From Streptococcus oriscaviae (GTDB lineage Bacteria > Bacillota > Bacilli > Lactobacillales > Streptococcaceae): a stretch of 64,000 nucleotides of DNA. The first letter of the stretch is position 1. Every line of letters starts with the position of its first letter. Position numbers and translations under genes: made by a program. This document shows, one piece after another, positions 25,973-34,864 of this stretch. The notes beneath the pieces are model-generated. The model saw only the letters and a list, made by a program, of their open reading frames with translations. It did not search any database and was not told the DNA's origin. The DNA is taken from positions 1,984,001-2,048,000 of the forward strand of contig NZ_CP073084.1 of the NCBI RefSeq assembly GCF_018137985.1. The letters are read 5' to 3'.

Positions 25973-26398
25973 ATGGCTAAAAAAGTCGAAAAACTTGTAA
26001 AACTTCAGATCCCTGCAGGTAAAGCAACTCCAGCTCCACCGGTTGGTCCAGCACTTGGTCAAGCAGGTATCAATATCATGGGATTCACAAAGGAATTCAA
26101 CGCTCGTACAGCTGATCAAGCAGGTATGATCATTCCAGTTGTTATCTCAGTTTACGAAGATAAATCATTTGATTTCATCTGTAAAACACCGCCAGCTGCT
26201 GTTTTGTTGAAAAAAGCTGCAGGTGTTGAAAAAGGTTCAGGCACACCTAACAAAACTAAGGTTGCTTCAGTAACACGCGCACAAGTGCAAGAGATCGCTG
26301 AAACAAAAATGCCAGATTTGAACGCTGCTAACTTAGAAGCTGCAATGCGTATGATCGAAGGAACTGCTCGTTCTATGGGATTCACTGTTACTGACTAA
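25973..26398 (+). CDS. rplK: 50S ribosomal protein L11
   Basis: A 141-residue protein of standard length. The N-terminal domain contains the proline-rich stretch [16 protein letters not shown], and the C-terminal RNA-binding domain ends in [10 protein letters not shown]. It forms the GTPase-associated centre with 23S rRNA. Ribosome site AGGAGG. Followed after 95 bp by rplA, the usual order. Confidence 0.98.
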   Translation: MAKKVEKLVKLQIPAGKATPAPPVGPALGQAGINIMGFTKEFNARTADQAGMIIPVVISVYEDKSFDFICKTPPAAVLLKKAAGVEKGSGTPNKTKVASVTRAQVQEIAETKMPDLNAANLEAAMRMIEGTARSMGFTVTD

Positions 26399-26447
26399 TC
26401 TGTAACAAACCCAAGACCCGCATATCCTCATCGCTTCGATAGGTGAC

Positions 26448-26474
26448 GTGGGAGATGAAAATCGATATGACCAC
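26448..26474 (+). promoter_or_regulatory. Candidate L1-type regulatory hairpin before rplA
   Basis: GTGG (26448-26451) and CCAC (26471-26474) flank a GAGATGAAAATCGATATGA loop, recalling the GTGGGAG...CCAC layout in the rplK leader. It lies 20 bp before the rplA start. Assignment as an autoregulatory site is tentative. Confidence 0.35.
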
Positions 26475-26493
26475 ATTACAAGGAGAATAAAAC

Positions 26494-27183
26494 ATGGCTA
26501 AAAAAAGCAAAAACTTACTTGCTGCTCTTGAGAAAGTTGACAGCACAAAACTTTACAGCGTAGAAGAAGCTGTTGCTCTTGCAAAAGAAACAAACTTTGC
26601 TAAATTTGACGCGTCAGTTGAAGTTGCTTACAACTTGAACATTGACGTTCGTAAAGCTGACCAACAAATCCGTGGTGCAATGGTATTGCCAAACGGAACT
26701 GGTAAAACAGCTCGCGTATTGGTATTTGCCCGTGGTGCAAAAGCTGAAGAAGCAAAAGCTGCTGGTGCAGATTTTGTTGGTGAAGACGACCTTGTTGCTA
26801 AAATCAACGGCGGTTGGTTGGACTTTGACGTTGTTATCGCAACTCCAGACATGATGGCAGTTGTTGGACGTCTTGGTCGCGTACTTGGTCCACGTAACTT
26901 GATGCCAAACCCTAAAACTGGTACAGTAACTATGGATGTTGCTAAAGCAGTTGAAGAGTCTAAGGGTGGTAAAATCACTTACCGTGCTGACAAAGCAGGT
27001 ATCGTACAAGCTCTTATCGGTAAAGTATCATTTGACGCTGACAAACTCGTTGAAAACTTCAAAGCTTTCCACGAAGTAATGGTAAAAGCGAAACCAGCTA
27101 CTGCAAAAGGTACTTACATGACTTCTGTATCCATCACTACTACACAAGGTGTGGGTATCAAAGTTGATCCAAGCTCACTGTAA
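26494..27183 (+). CDS. rplA: 50S ribosomal protein L1
   Basis: A 229-residue protein of standard length with the L1 signature ([19 protein letters not shown], about 124-142). It binds 23S rRNA at the L1 stalk and commonly represses its own operon. Ribosome site AAGGAG, 9 bp before the ATG. Operon ends at a terminator at 27193. Confidence 0.98.
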   Translation: MAKKSKNLLAALEKVDSTKLYSVEEAVALAKETNFAKFDASVEVAYNLNIDVRKADQQIRGAMVLPNGTGKTARVLVFARGAKAEEAKAAGADFVGEDDLVAKINGGWLDFDVVIATPDMMAVVGRLGRVLGPRNLMPNPKTGTVTMDVAKAVEESKGGKITYRADKAGIVQALIGKVSFDADKLVENFKAFHEVMVKAKPATAKGTYMTSVSITTTQGVGIKVDPSSL

Positions 27184-27192
27184 ACGTAAATC

Positions 27193-27218
27193 AGACTGTC
27201 TACGGGCAGTCTTTTTTC
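27193..27218 (+). terminator. Terminator of the rplK-rplA operon
   Basis: Arms AGACTG (27193-27198) and CAGTCT (27207-27212) followed by TTTTTC. Confidence 0.85.
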
Positions 27219-27347
27219 TTGTCTGGAACTGGAAGTAAAAAATAGAAAAAAGATAGTCGCGTAGACCTCAAAAATATGGTAAAATACTCTAGTTAGGGCC
27301 TTTCAGCCAGATTTTTACTGGAAGGCTGATAAGATTGAGGAGTTAGT

Positions 27348-29423
27348 ATGATTTCAAAGATGAAAGAAGGGCTGTCAGGACTGAAGCACATGAGTAGAGA
27401 AAGCTGGTTGCCTTATCTGGTCAATGCCTATTTGCTCTACGCGATTGTGCAGCAAGGTGTTTTGGCAATTAACCCACTGTATCTGGTGTTGGAACCAAGT
27501 CTTTCCCTGCCCTTATTTGTGGTGGTTGTTCTTCTGTTAGCTGGTGCTCTTTATTGGTGGAGCAGGATGCTTCCTTTTCTGAAAAAGCAGGAGGTGACCC
27601 ATTTGCTTCTGGGCTGCTATGTCACAGGAGTTATTTTAAAAAGTCCGTCGCTCATGATTGTGTTTGGCTTTTTATTGTTGGCTTGCGGTATCTACGCCAA
27701 ACTTTGTTTTGATGGTTCGCCAGTCAGGGGCTGGTTTCTGGGTTTGCTGCTTTTGAGCCTGCCCAAGGTGGTGCATTTGATTTACCATCCCTTTGTTGGG
27801 CTTGTTGAGCGTTTTGTGGTCAAGACAGAAGGATGGGATTATGGTCGGCTCTGGCTTATTTTAATCTTGGTAGTGTATAGTGTGTTGGCTGTGGTTCTGC
27901 TTCAGTTTTTGGGCAAAAGGTATCCTGTATTTTTGTCCAGTAAAACAAGTGAGTCTTGGCTTGCTGCTATTATTCTTGCCCTTGTCGCTCTTTATGTGAC
28001 CTATCTAGCGGTGGTGGTGGCTTACAAGGTTAAAATCTTCTCCGTATCTACCTTTGACTTTGGTATTTTCACGCAGATGTTTGAAGGTATGAAGCAAACC
28101 CTGCTTCCTGTAACGACATTGGAGCGGGATAAGGTTTTATCCCACTTTGCTGTTCATATTTCACCCATCTACTATCTTTTGCTTCCTTTCTACTATGTTC
28201 TTCCTTATGGGGAAACATTGGAAGTTTTGCAGATTTTGGTTGTTTTTTCTGGAATTTTCCCGCTTTACTTGATTATCAAGGAGCTGCATCTGCCTGCCAA
28301 GGCCAAGTGGTTGGGGATTTTGCTTTTTGTGGTAACTCCAGCTATGACAACAGCTGGTTCCTATCACTTGCATGAAAATTGCTTCCTTCCTCCCCTCTTG
28401 CTCTGGCTAATTTACGCCAATATCAAGCAGTGGAAGGCGGGTCTGTGGCTAGTTAGCCTGCTGACCTTGATGGTCAAGGAAGATGCCTTTATCTATGTGG
28501 TATCGGTCGCGAGTTTCTTCCTAGTACAGTCGCGCTTTCAGTTGGACAAACAGCAGCGGTTGCGGATTGTTTTGTCCCAATTTCTATTCCCACTGGTCTA
28601 TTTCGCAGGGTGTCTCTATCTGCTCAACCAGTTTGGTGAGGGAGCCATGGTTAGCCACTTTGATAATTTCCTGCTACAAGGACAGGAAGGGTTGATGACA
28701 GTTTTGAGCAATATTGTGCTCAATCCAACCTATGCCTTGGCTTCCTTATTCACCCAGTCAAAATTGCATTATCTCTTGATTGTATTTGCCAGTCAGCTAT
28801 TCTTGCCTCTGGTACAAAAAGACTGGGCAGCCTATATCCTCTTTTTACCTCTGGTGGTTATCAATCTCTTGTCTGATTATGTGTATCAGGCGGATATCAA
28901 TTTCCAGTATAGTTACGGAACAAATGTTCTTTTGCTCTTTATGACTTTTATGGCCATGGAACATCTTACTCAGTTCTTTCAGAGAAGTATGCAGCATAAG
29001 GCCAAGTTGCTTCCATATTCACTCTTGCTTGCTAGTATTATCCTTTCAGCTGGATTGATGTATAGCTATACCCATTCCTGGTATCGCTCAGTAGAGGATT
29101 ATGCGATTCATAAAGAAAAGCTGGATGTTATTCATGAAACCTTGGATGCCATCCCTAAAGACAAGAAAATCCTTGCCTTTACAGGCTATACAGTTGAGCT
29201 GCGAGAAGCTCCGGAATTGTATGATTTGTTCTACCACAATAATCGTCAAGTGGATGATAGTGTGGAAGTGCTTGTCATGAAGAGAGAGCTGATGGAAGCC
29301 AGTTTGTCAGGCGGTCAAGTAGCAACAGAGGTAGAAGTGGTAAATCTCTATCTTCAGGCGGGCTACCAAGAAAGTTCACTGTCTAATCAGGAAGTCCTTG
29401 TCTTGGAAAAACCTGGTAATTAA
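27348..29423 (+). CDS. DUF2079 family polytopic membrane protein
   Basis: A 691-residue protein with a dozen or more predicted membrane segments. The block FDFGIFTQMFEGMKQTL followed by FAVHISPIYYLLLPFYY (about 235-290) is the signature of DUF2079, a family with a GT-C-like glycosyltransferase layout. The enzymatic role is unproven. The C-terminal part (about 575-691) is soluble. Ribosome site TGAGGAG. It forms a unit of its own, with a hairpin TCAGCC/GGCTGA in the leader at about 27304-27329. Confidence 0.8.
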   Translation: MISKMKEGLSGLKHMSRESWLPYLVNAYLLYAIVQQGVLAINPLYLVLEPSLSLPLFVVVVLLLAGALYWWSRMLPFLKKQEVTHLLLGCYVTGVILKSPSLMIVFGFLLLACGIYAKLCFDGSPVRGWFLGLLLLSLPKVVHLIYHPFVGLVERFVVKTEGWDYGRLWLILILVVYSVLAVVLLQFLGKRYPVFLSSKTSESWLAAIILALVALYVTYLAVVVAYKVKIFSVSTFDFGIFTQMFEGMKQTLLPVTTLERDKVLSHFAVHISPIYYLLLPFYYVLPYGETLEVLQILVVFSGIFPLYLIIKELHLPAKAKWLGILLFVVTPAMTTAGSYHLHENCFLPPLLLWLIYANIKQWKAGLWLVSLLTLMVKEDAFIYVVSVASFFLVQSRFQLDKQQRLRIVLSQFLFPLVYFAGCLYLLNQFGEGAMVSHFDNFLLQGQEGLMTVLSNIVLNPTYALASLFTQSKLHYLLIVFASQLFLPLVQKDWAAYILFLPLVVINLLSDYVYQADINFQYSYGTNVLLLFMTFMAMEHLTQFFQRSMQHKAKLLPYSLLLASIILSAGLMYSYTHSWYRSVEDYAIHKEKLDVIHETLDAIPKDKKILAFTGYTVELREAPELYDLFYHNNRQVDDSVEVLVMKRELMEASLSGGQVATEVEVVNLYLQAGYQESSLSNQEVLVLEKPGN

Positions 29424-29429
29424 AATAGA

Positions 29430-29452
29430 AGAAGGCCTATGGTCTTCTTTTT
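29430..29452 (+). terminator. Terminator after the DUF2079 gene
   Basis: Arms AGAAGGCC (29430-29437) and GGTCTTCT (29441-29448), one G-T pair, then TTTTG. Confidence 0.7.
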
Positions 29453-29509
29453 GTGTTGATTTTTTCACTTCGATGGACTATACTAGTGCATATATGATAA
29501 GGAGGCAAT

Positions 29510-29794
29510 ATGAAAGCAAACCTTTCTGATTTTTATCATTATTTATCAAAAGCCTATGACTTGCCACAAGGAGTCTTGTCAGATGCCTTGAAAGAAAAGC
29601 TGCTAGAGGCGGCTCAGGAATTGGAGAAGACAGACAATCTTTACCTACTGGCAGACAGGCTATCTGTCTTTGTCAAAGCAGAGTTGACTGCTCTGACTGC
29701 ACGGGCTCCTAAAGAGTTGGTAGACTTAGCCCGTTATCTTCAGGAGTTGCAAAATACCTACCGGCGGTTTTCCATCGGCCTAGACTCCCTCTAG
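29510..29794 (+). CDS. Small helical protein, possibly bacteriocin-immunity-like
   Basis: A 94-residue, all-helical, soluble protein. The pattern of an early helix, then LEKTDNLYLLADRLSVFV, then a helix with LVDLARYLQEL recalls the four-helix immunity proteins of class II bacteriocins (enterocin A immunity type), but the resemblance is weak. No bacteriocin gene with a double-Gly leader is visible nearby. Ribosome site AAGGAGG. A terminator follows at 29801. Confidence 0.5.
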   Translation: MKANLSDFYHYLSKAYDLPQGVLSDALKEKLLEAAQELEKTDNLYLLADRLSVFVKAELTALTARAPKELVDLARYLQELQNTYRRFSIGLDSL

Positions 29795-29800
29795 TTTGAG

Positions 29801-29832
29801 AACAGCTCCCTTTTGAAGGCGGCTGTTTTTTC
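29801..29832 (+). terminator. Terminator after the small helical protein gene
   Basis: Arms AACAGC (29801-29806) and GCTGTT (29822-29827) then TTTTT. Confidence 0.75.
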
Positions 29833-29884
29833 GTTTTACAAAGGCGGTGGAAAAGTTTATAATAAGGAAGCTACAAAAAAATAA

Positions 29885-31540
29885 ATGAAAGTAGATATTA
29901 TGTCAGAAACAGTTGAGAAGCAACAGCCGACCCAACGGGAAAAGTTAGCCAAGGGTATGGCTTGGTTGACAGCGGGAAACTTTATTAGCCGCTTGTTGGG
30001 AATTGTTTACCTCATTCCTTGGTATATGTGGCTGAGGAGCCATCGTGAGGAGGCAAATGCTCTCTTTAATATGGGCTATCAGATTTATGCCAACTTTTTA
30101 TTGATTTCAACCGTTGGATTGCCGACAGCGCTTGCCAAGCAAATTGCCAAGTACAATGTTCTCAAGCAGGAAGAGGTTTCTTACTACCTAGTCAAGGAAT
30201 TTTTCAAGCTCATGCTGGTGATGGGAGTTGCCTTTGCGGGAGTAATGTACCTGTCTGCGCCTTTTTTGGCAGAAGCATCCGGTTCCAAGGAACTTCTGAT
30301 TCCGGTCATGTATAGTTTGGTTCCTCCGCTCTTTATCTTTCCGGCCATGTCCATCTTGCGTGGTTTTTTCCAAGGCCACCACGATATGCGACCGTATGCC
30401 ATCAGTCAAATCGTTGAGCAGATTGTGCGGGTTGTCTGGATTTTGGCTGCAACCTTCTACATCATGAAACTAGGTTCGGGCGATTATTTGGAAGCTGTTG
30501 TCCAATCAACTTTTGCTGCCTTTGTCGGAATGATAGCCAGTGTAGGGGTTTTGGTTTATGCCTTATGGAAGCAGGGGTATCTGAACAAACTCGTCCATGC
30601 GAAAAAAACAGCGATTTCTGTCAAGGCTAGCGAAGTTATTATGGAGACCCTCAAAGAAGCTGTTCCGATTATCATTTTGGGTATGGGCCTTCAGCTCATC
30701 CAATTTGTCGATCAGGTAACCTTTATTCGGGTCATGGAGCAAATTACAGATTACAGCAATTCGGAATTGCTCAAACTCTATTCGTACATGGTGTCCAATC
30801 CAAGTAAGATTACCATGCTGATTATCGCCATTTCTGTCAGTCTAGGCAGTGTTGCCATCCCTCTGATAACGGAGAAATTCGTCCAAAAGGATTGGAAGGC
30901 GACGGCCGACTTGATTTCTGATAATTTACAGATGTTGTTTATCTTTACCATTCCAGCGATTGTAGGAACGGTGCTCTTGGCTAAGCCAATCTATACGGCC
31001 TTTTATGGACCGTCTGATTCGATGGCGATTCCCCTTTTCATTGCTAACCTCCTCTTAATCATCCTTCAAGCCCTGTTCTCTGTCTTGAGTGTGGTCATTC
31101 AGGCCCTCTTTGAAAATAAGAAAGCCATCATCTACTTTACCATCGGCATGCTGGTCAAGATTGTTCTGCAACTGCCCTGCATCTATCTTTTCCAAGTGTA
31201 TGGCAGTTTTGTTTCAACGGCCTTGGGCTTATTGGTCATGCTCTATCTCTTCTACCACCGTATCAACCAAGTGGTGCCGTTTGATAAGAAACTAATTTAC
31301 AAAGATACAGCGACGATCAGCCTAATCTCCTTGGTAATGGGAGGAATCGTCTGGTTGGTTGAATGGATTTTAACGATGTTTCTTCCGGCAGAAGGCTACA
31401 TTTCCAGTGCCCTTCACGTTGGTATTTCCGGTTTTGTCGGTATTGTGGTTTTTGTCCTTTTGACCTTGAAGACTCGGCAGTTGGACAAGTTGATTGGAGC
31501 GCGGGCTCAGGTCTTGCGGCAAAAATTCCGAATTTCCTAA
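29885..31540 (+). CDS. murJ: Lipid II flippase-type polysaccharide exporter (MurJ/YtgP family)
   Basis: A 551-residue MOP-superfamily membrane protein with about 14 predicted membrane segments. The start region LTAGNFISRLLGIVYLIPWY is typical of the YtgP/MurJ branch, which moves lipid II across the membrane for peptidoglycan synthesis in streptococci. The symbol is by similarity; a wall polysaccharide flippase is the alternative. Two starts are possible: ATG 29885, with AAGGAAG about 14 bp upstream, or ATG 29900 (MSETVEKQQ), with a weaker site. A terminator follows at 31547. Confidence 0.8.
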   Translation: MKVDIMSETVEKQQPTQREKLAKGMAWLTAGNFISRLLGIVYLIPWYMWLRSHREEANALFNMGYQIYANFLLISTVGLPTALAKQIAKYNVLKQEEVSYYLVKEFFKLMLVMGVAFAGVMYLSAPFLAEASGSKELLIPVMYSLVPPLFIFPAMSILRGFFQGHHDMRPYAISQIVEQIVRVVWILAATFYIMKLGSGDYLEAVVQSTFAAFVGMIASVGVLVYALWKQGYLNKLVHAKKTAISVKASEVIMETLKEAVPIIILGMGLQLIQFVDQVTFIRVMEQITDYSNSELLKLYSYMVSNPSKITMLIIAISVSLGSVAIPLITEKFVQKDWKATADLISDNLQMLFIFTIPAIVGTVLLAKPIYTAFYGPSDSMAIPLFIANLLLIILQALFSVLSVVIQALFENKKAIIYFTIGMLVKIVLQLPCIYLFQVYGSFVSTALGLLVMLYLFYHRINQVVPFDKKLIYKDTATISLISLVMGGIVWLVEWILTMFLPAEGYISSALHVGISGFVGIVVFVLLTLKTRQLDKLIGARAQVLRQKFRIS

Positions 31541-31546
31541 GGCACA

Positions 31547-31576
31547 AGAAAATCTGTTGCAGATTTTCTTTTTTTA
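31547..31576 (+). terminator. Terminator after the murJ-like gene
   Basis: Perfect 10-bp arms AGAAAATCTG (31547-31556) and CAGATTTTCT (31560-31569), then TTTTTT. Confidence 0.9.
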
Positions 31577-31647
31577 TCCGTAAATTATACTACATAAAAA
31601 ACGAATTTTGTGGTAGAATAGTAGGGATAAAAAAGAGGAGCTAGAAG

Positions 31648-32379
31648 ATGAAACCCAAATATGAACGTATTCTAATCAAACTATCAGGCGAAGCCCTGGC
31701 AGGGGAGCGTGGTGTCGGGATCGATATCCAGACGGTTCAAAAAATTGCTCAAGAAATTCAGGAAGTGGCAGCTTCAGGAGTTCAAATTGCCCTGGTTATC
31801 GGCGGTGGCAACCTCTGGCGGGGAGAGCCGGCAGCGGAGGCTGGTATGGATCGTGTTCAAGCAGACTATACTGGTATGCTAGGGACTGTGATGAATGCGC
31901 TGGTAATGGCAGACTCACTCAAACAGTTAGGCGTTGATACCCGAGTGCAGACAGCGATTGCTATGCAGTCGGTAGCGGAGCCTTATATTCGTGGTCGTGC
32001 CCTACGCCATCTTGAAAAAGGAAGAATCGTTATCTTCGGTGCGGGAATTGGTTCACCTTACTTCTCAACCGATACAACCGCAGCTCTTCGTGCAGCGGAG
32101 ATTGAGGCAGAAGCCATCCTCATGGCCAAAAATGGTGTAGACGGTGTCTACAATGCCGATCCGAAAAAGGATGCCAATGCCATCAAATTTAATGAATTGA
32201 CCCATCGCGAGGTTATCAACCGCGGTCTGAAAATCATGGACGCAACCGCTTCAACCCTCTCTATGGACAACGATATTGATTTGGTTGTGTTCAACATGAA
32301 TGAACCGGGCAATATCAAACGTGTTGTCTTCGGAGAGCCAATCGGAACAACCGTTTCAAACAACCCAGAGGAAAAATAA
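31648..32379 (+). CDS. pyrH: UMP kinase
   Basis: A 243-residue hexameric amino-acid-kinase-fold enzyme that phosphorylates UMP to UDP. Key blocks: KLSGEAL near residue 12, GGGNLWRG near 53, and [13 protein letters not shown] near 203. Normal bacterial length. Ribosome site GAGGAG. Adjacent to frr, as in most Firmicutes. Confidence 0.97.
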   Translation: MKPKYERILIKLSGEALAGERGVGIDIQTVQKIAQEIQEVAASGVQIALVIGGGNLWRGEPAAEAGMDRVQADYTGMLGTVMNALVMADSLKQLGVDTRVQTAIAMQSVAEPYIRGRALRHLEKGRIVIFGAGIGSPYFSTDTTAALRAAEIEAEAILMAKNGVDGVYNADPKKDANAIKFNELTHREVINRGLKIMDATASTLSMDNDIDLVVFNMNEPGNIKRVVFGEPIGTTVSNNPEEK

Positions 32380-32395
32380 AAAAGAAGGAATCTTT

Positions 32396-32953
32396 ATGTC
32401 AAAAGAAATTGTTACCAAAGCTCAAGAGCGTATGAATCAATCCCATCAAAGCTTGGCGCGTGAATTTAGCCACATCCGTGCTGGCCGTGCCAATGCTAGC
32501 TTGTTGGATCGCGTTTCAGTAGAGTACTACGGTGCACCAACACCTCTCAATCAGCTAGCAGGTATTACAGTGCCAGAGGCGCGCGTGCTATTGATTACAC
32601 CATTTGATAAGTCCATCTTGAAAGATATTGAACGTGCCATTAACGCTTCAGATCTAGGTTTGACGCCACAATCAGATGGTACAGTTATCCGCTTGGTTAT
32701 TCCAGCCTTGACCGAGGAAACGCGTAAAAACTTGGCAAAAGATGTGAAAAAAGTGGGCGAAAATGCCAAGGTTGCGATTCGTAATATCCGTCGCGATGCC
32801 ATGGATGAAGCCAAGAAAGCTGAAAAAGCAAAAGAAATCACAGAAGATGACTTGAAGACACTTGAAAAAGATATCCAGAAGGTAACGGATGATGCCATCA
32901 AGACCATCGACAAGATGACCGCCGACAAGGAAAAAGAATTGTTGGAAGTCTAA
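32396..32953 (+). CDS. frr: Ribosome recycling factor
   Basis: A 185-residue protein of standard length, with the conserved [18 protein letters not shown] block near residue 20 and the long charged helices of the three-helix bundle at the end. It splits post-termination ribosomes together with EF-G. The ATG at 32396 is preferred because AGAAGGA precedes it and MSKEIV is the normal N-terminus. 16 bp after pyrH. Confidence 0.97.
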   Translation: MSKEIVTKAQERMNQSHQSLAREFSHIRAGRANASLLDRVSVEYYGAPTPLNQLAGITVPEARVLLITPFDKSILKDIERAINASDLGLTPQSDGTVIRLVIPALTEETRKNLAKDVKKVGENAKVAIRNIRRDAMDEAKKAEKAKEITEDDLKTLEKDIQKVTDDAIKTIDKMTADKEKELLEV

Positions 32954-32961
32954 CGCAGCCA

Positions 32962-32991
32962 GGAGAGTGACCAATCAACTCTCCTTTTTTC
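32962..32991 (+). terminator. Terminator of pyrH-frr
   Basis: Arms GGAGAGT (32962-32968) and ACTCTCC (32978-32984) followed by TTTTTT. Confidence 0.85.
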
Positions 32992-33074
32992 CCTTAAAAA
33001 GTGTAACCAACAACCTGTGCCATTCGTTTATCTAACGTTGGATGGGCTTGGGTCCAGATGGATAGAAAGATACG

Positions 33075-33929
33075 ATGAATACACAACAAGCATGCTTCCT
33101 CACAGGTCTTGTGACGGATGAAAACGAACAATTTTACTTTGTGCAAAAAGAAGGAGTAACCTATGCTCTCTCTAAGGAAGAGGGAGCTCACAAACTGGGA
33201 GATTCCGTCAAAGGTTTTGCCTACACAGACATGAAGCAGCGGCTCCGCTTAACCACCAAGGAACAGGCAGCCAGCCGTACTAGCTTTGGTTGGGGAACGG
33301 TGACAGAGGTGCGTAAAGACTTGGGAGTCTTTCTCAATACAGGATTGCCTGATAAGGAGGTGGTTCTGTCTCTGGACTTGCTTCCGGAAATCAAGGAACT
33401 CTGGCCCAAAAAGGGGGACCAACTCTATGTCCGTTACGATGTAGACAAGAAAGGTCGGCTCTGGGCCTTACCAGCCTTCCACGAGGATTTTCAAAAGCTG
33501 GCCGGCCCCGCCTATGATAATATGCAAAACCAGAACCTGCGAGCTATTGTCTATCGCTTGAAGCTCAACGGAACCTTTGTCTATCTGCCTGACAATAATA
33601 TGCTGGGCTTTATCCATCCAAATGAGCGATTCACAGAACCCCGTCTGGGGCAGGAATTACAGGTGCGAGTGATCGGTTATCGTCAAGTAGACCGGACTCT
33701 CAACCTGTCGCTCAAGCCGCGTTCTTTTGAGATGTTGGAAAATGATGCCCAGATGATAGTGACCTATCTGGAGAGCAAGGGTGGATTTATGACCTTGAAT
33801 GACAAGTCTTCTCCAGAAGACATTAAGGCTATCTTTGGCATCTCTAAGGGGCAGTTCAAAAAGGCCCTGGGCGGACTGATGAAAGCTGGAAAAATCAAGC
33901 AAGATGCCAGCGGTACAGAGTTAATCTAG
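33075..33929 (+). CDS. cvfB: S1-domain RNA-binding protein, CvfB family
   Basis: A 284-residue protein with tandem S1-like RNA-binding folds (residues about 1-210; e.g. FGWGTVTEVRKDLGVFL and VYLPDNNMLGFIHPNER) and a C-terminal winged helix (about 225-284, SPEDIKAIFGISKGQFKKAL). This is the layout of CvfB, an RNA-binding regulator linked to virulence in staphylococci. Length is normal. The start lacks a strong ribosome site (GAAAGATACG). Followed after 8 bp by a ketopantoate-reductase-like gene. Confidence 0.85.
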   Translation: MNTQQACFLTGLVTDENEQFYFVQKEGVTYALSKEEGAHKLGDSVKGFAYTDMKQRLRLTTKEQAASRTSFGWGTVTEVRKDLGVFLNTGLPDKEVVLSLDLLPEIKELWPKKGDQLYVRYDVDKKGRLWALPAFHEDFQKLAGPAYDNMQNQNLRAIVYRLKLNGTFVYLPDNNMLGFIHPNERFTEPRLGQELQVRVIGYRQVDRTLNLSLKPRSFEMLENDAQMIVTYLESKGGFMTLNDKSSPEDIKAIFGISKGQFKKALGGLMKAGKIKQDASGTELI

Positions 33930-33937
33930 GAGGGGAT

Positions 33938-34858
33938 ATGTTAGTCTATATAGCAGGTTCAGGTGCTATGGGCTGCCGGTTTGGTTACCAATTGTCAAAG
34001 ACCGACAATGAAGTTATTTTACTCGATAATTGGGAAGAACATATCGAGGCTATTCGTAGTCAAGGGTTGAAGGTGACAGGAGATGTGGAAGAAACGGTGC
34101 AGCTTCCTATTATGAGACCCCTTGAGGCTACTCGAGAAGCTGACCTGATTATTCTTTTGACCAAGGCAGATCAGCTGCCCAAGATGCTTCAGGATATTAA
34201 GGGAATTATTGGTAAGAAAACCAAGGTTCTCAGTCTGTTGAACGGCTTAGGGCATGCTACGACCATGCGTCGCTATGTACCGGACTCTAGTATTATGGTT
34301 GGTGTAACCATTTGGTTGGCTGGTCTAAAAGGCCCTGGGCAGGCTCATCTCAAGGGAACAGGTTCCATTTTCCTGCAACATATGCAGGGTGACAGGGAGT
34401 CGGTTGCCTCTATTGTAGAGATGTTTAACCAAGCCGGACTGAATGCAACTTATGATGACAATGTGATTGAGTCTATCTGGCGTAAGGCCTGTGTCAATGG
34501 TGTTATGAATCCAACCTGTACCATTTTAGATTGCACGATTGGAGAACTGTTTGGAACAGAAGCCGGACTCAATCTCGTCCAGAATATCTTCAACGAATTT
34601 ATCGCGGTCGCAAAGGCCGAAGCAGGTTCGATTGATGAAACAGGGATTTGGAAGTATATCATGGATATGGCGAAGGATGCGGCTACGCATTACCCGTCCA
34701 TGCACCAAGACTTGGTACAAAACAAACGGAAAACAGAAATTGATTACTTAAATGGAGCTGTTGTCTTCAAGGGGAGACGGGTTGGGATTCCAACGCCTTA
34801 CTGCCAGATGGTGACAGACATGATTCACGCAAAGGAAGCATTATTAGGATTGAGATAA
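33938..34858 (+). CDS. 2-dehydropantoate 2-reductase family protein
   Basis: A 306-residue NADP-dependent oxidoreductase. The Rossmann motif is GSGAMGCRFGYQL at about residues 7-19. The catalytic Lys lies in WRKACVNGVMNPTC (about 185-198) and the C-terminal ApbA/PanE helical domain follows. The family reduces ketopantoate to pantoate for coenzyme A synthesis, but streptococci often rely on external pantothenate, so the true substrate may be another 2-keto acid. Ribosome site AGGAGG. It precedes the DacA-like gene by 6 bp. Confidence 0.8.
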   Translation: MLVYIAGSGAMGCRFGYQLSKTDNEVILLDNWEEHIEAIRSQGLKVTGDVEETVQLPIMRPLEATREADLIILLTKADQLPKMLQDIKGIIGKKTKVLSLLNGLGHATTMRRYVPDSSIMVGVTIWLAGLKGPGQAHLKGTGSIFLQHMQGDRESVASIVEMFNQAGLNATYDDNVIESIWRKACVNGVMNPTCTILDCTIGELFGTEAGLNLVQNIFNEFIAVAKAEAGSIDETGIWKYIMDMAKDAATHYPSMHQDLVQNKRKTEIDYLNGAVVFKGRRVGIPTPYCQMVTDMIHAKEALLGLR

Positions 34859-34864
34859 AAGGAA

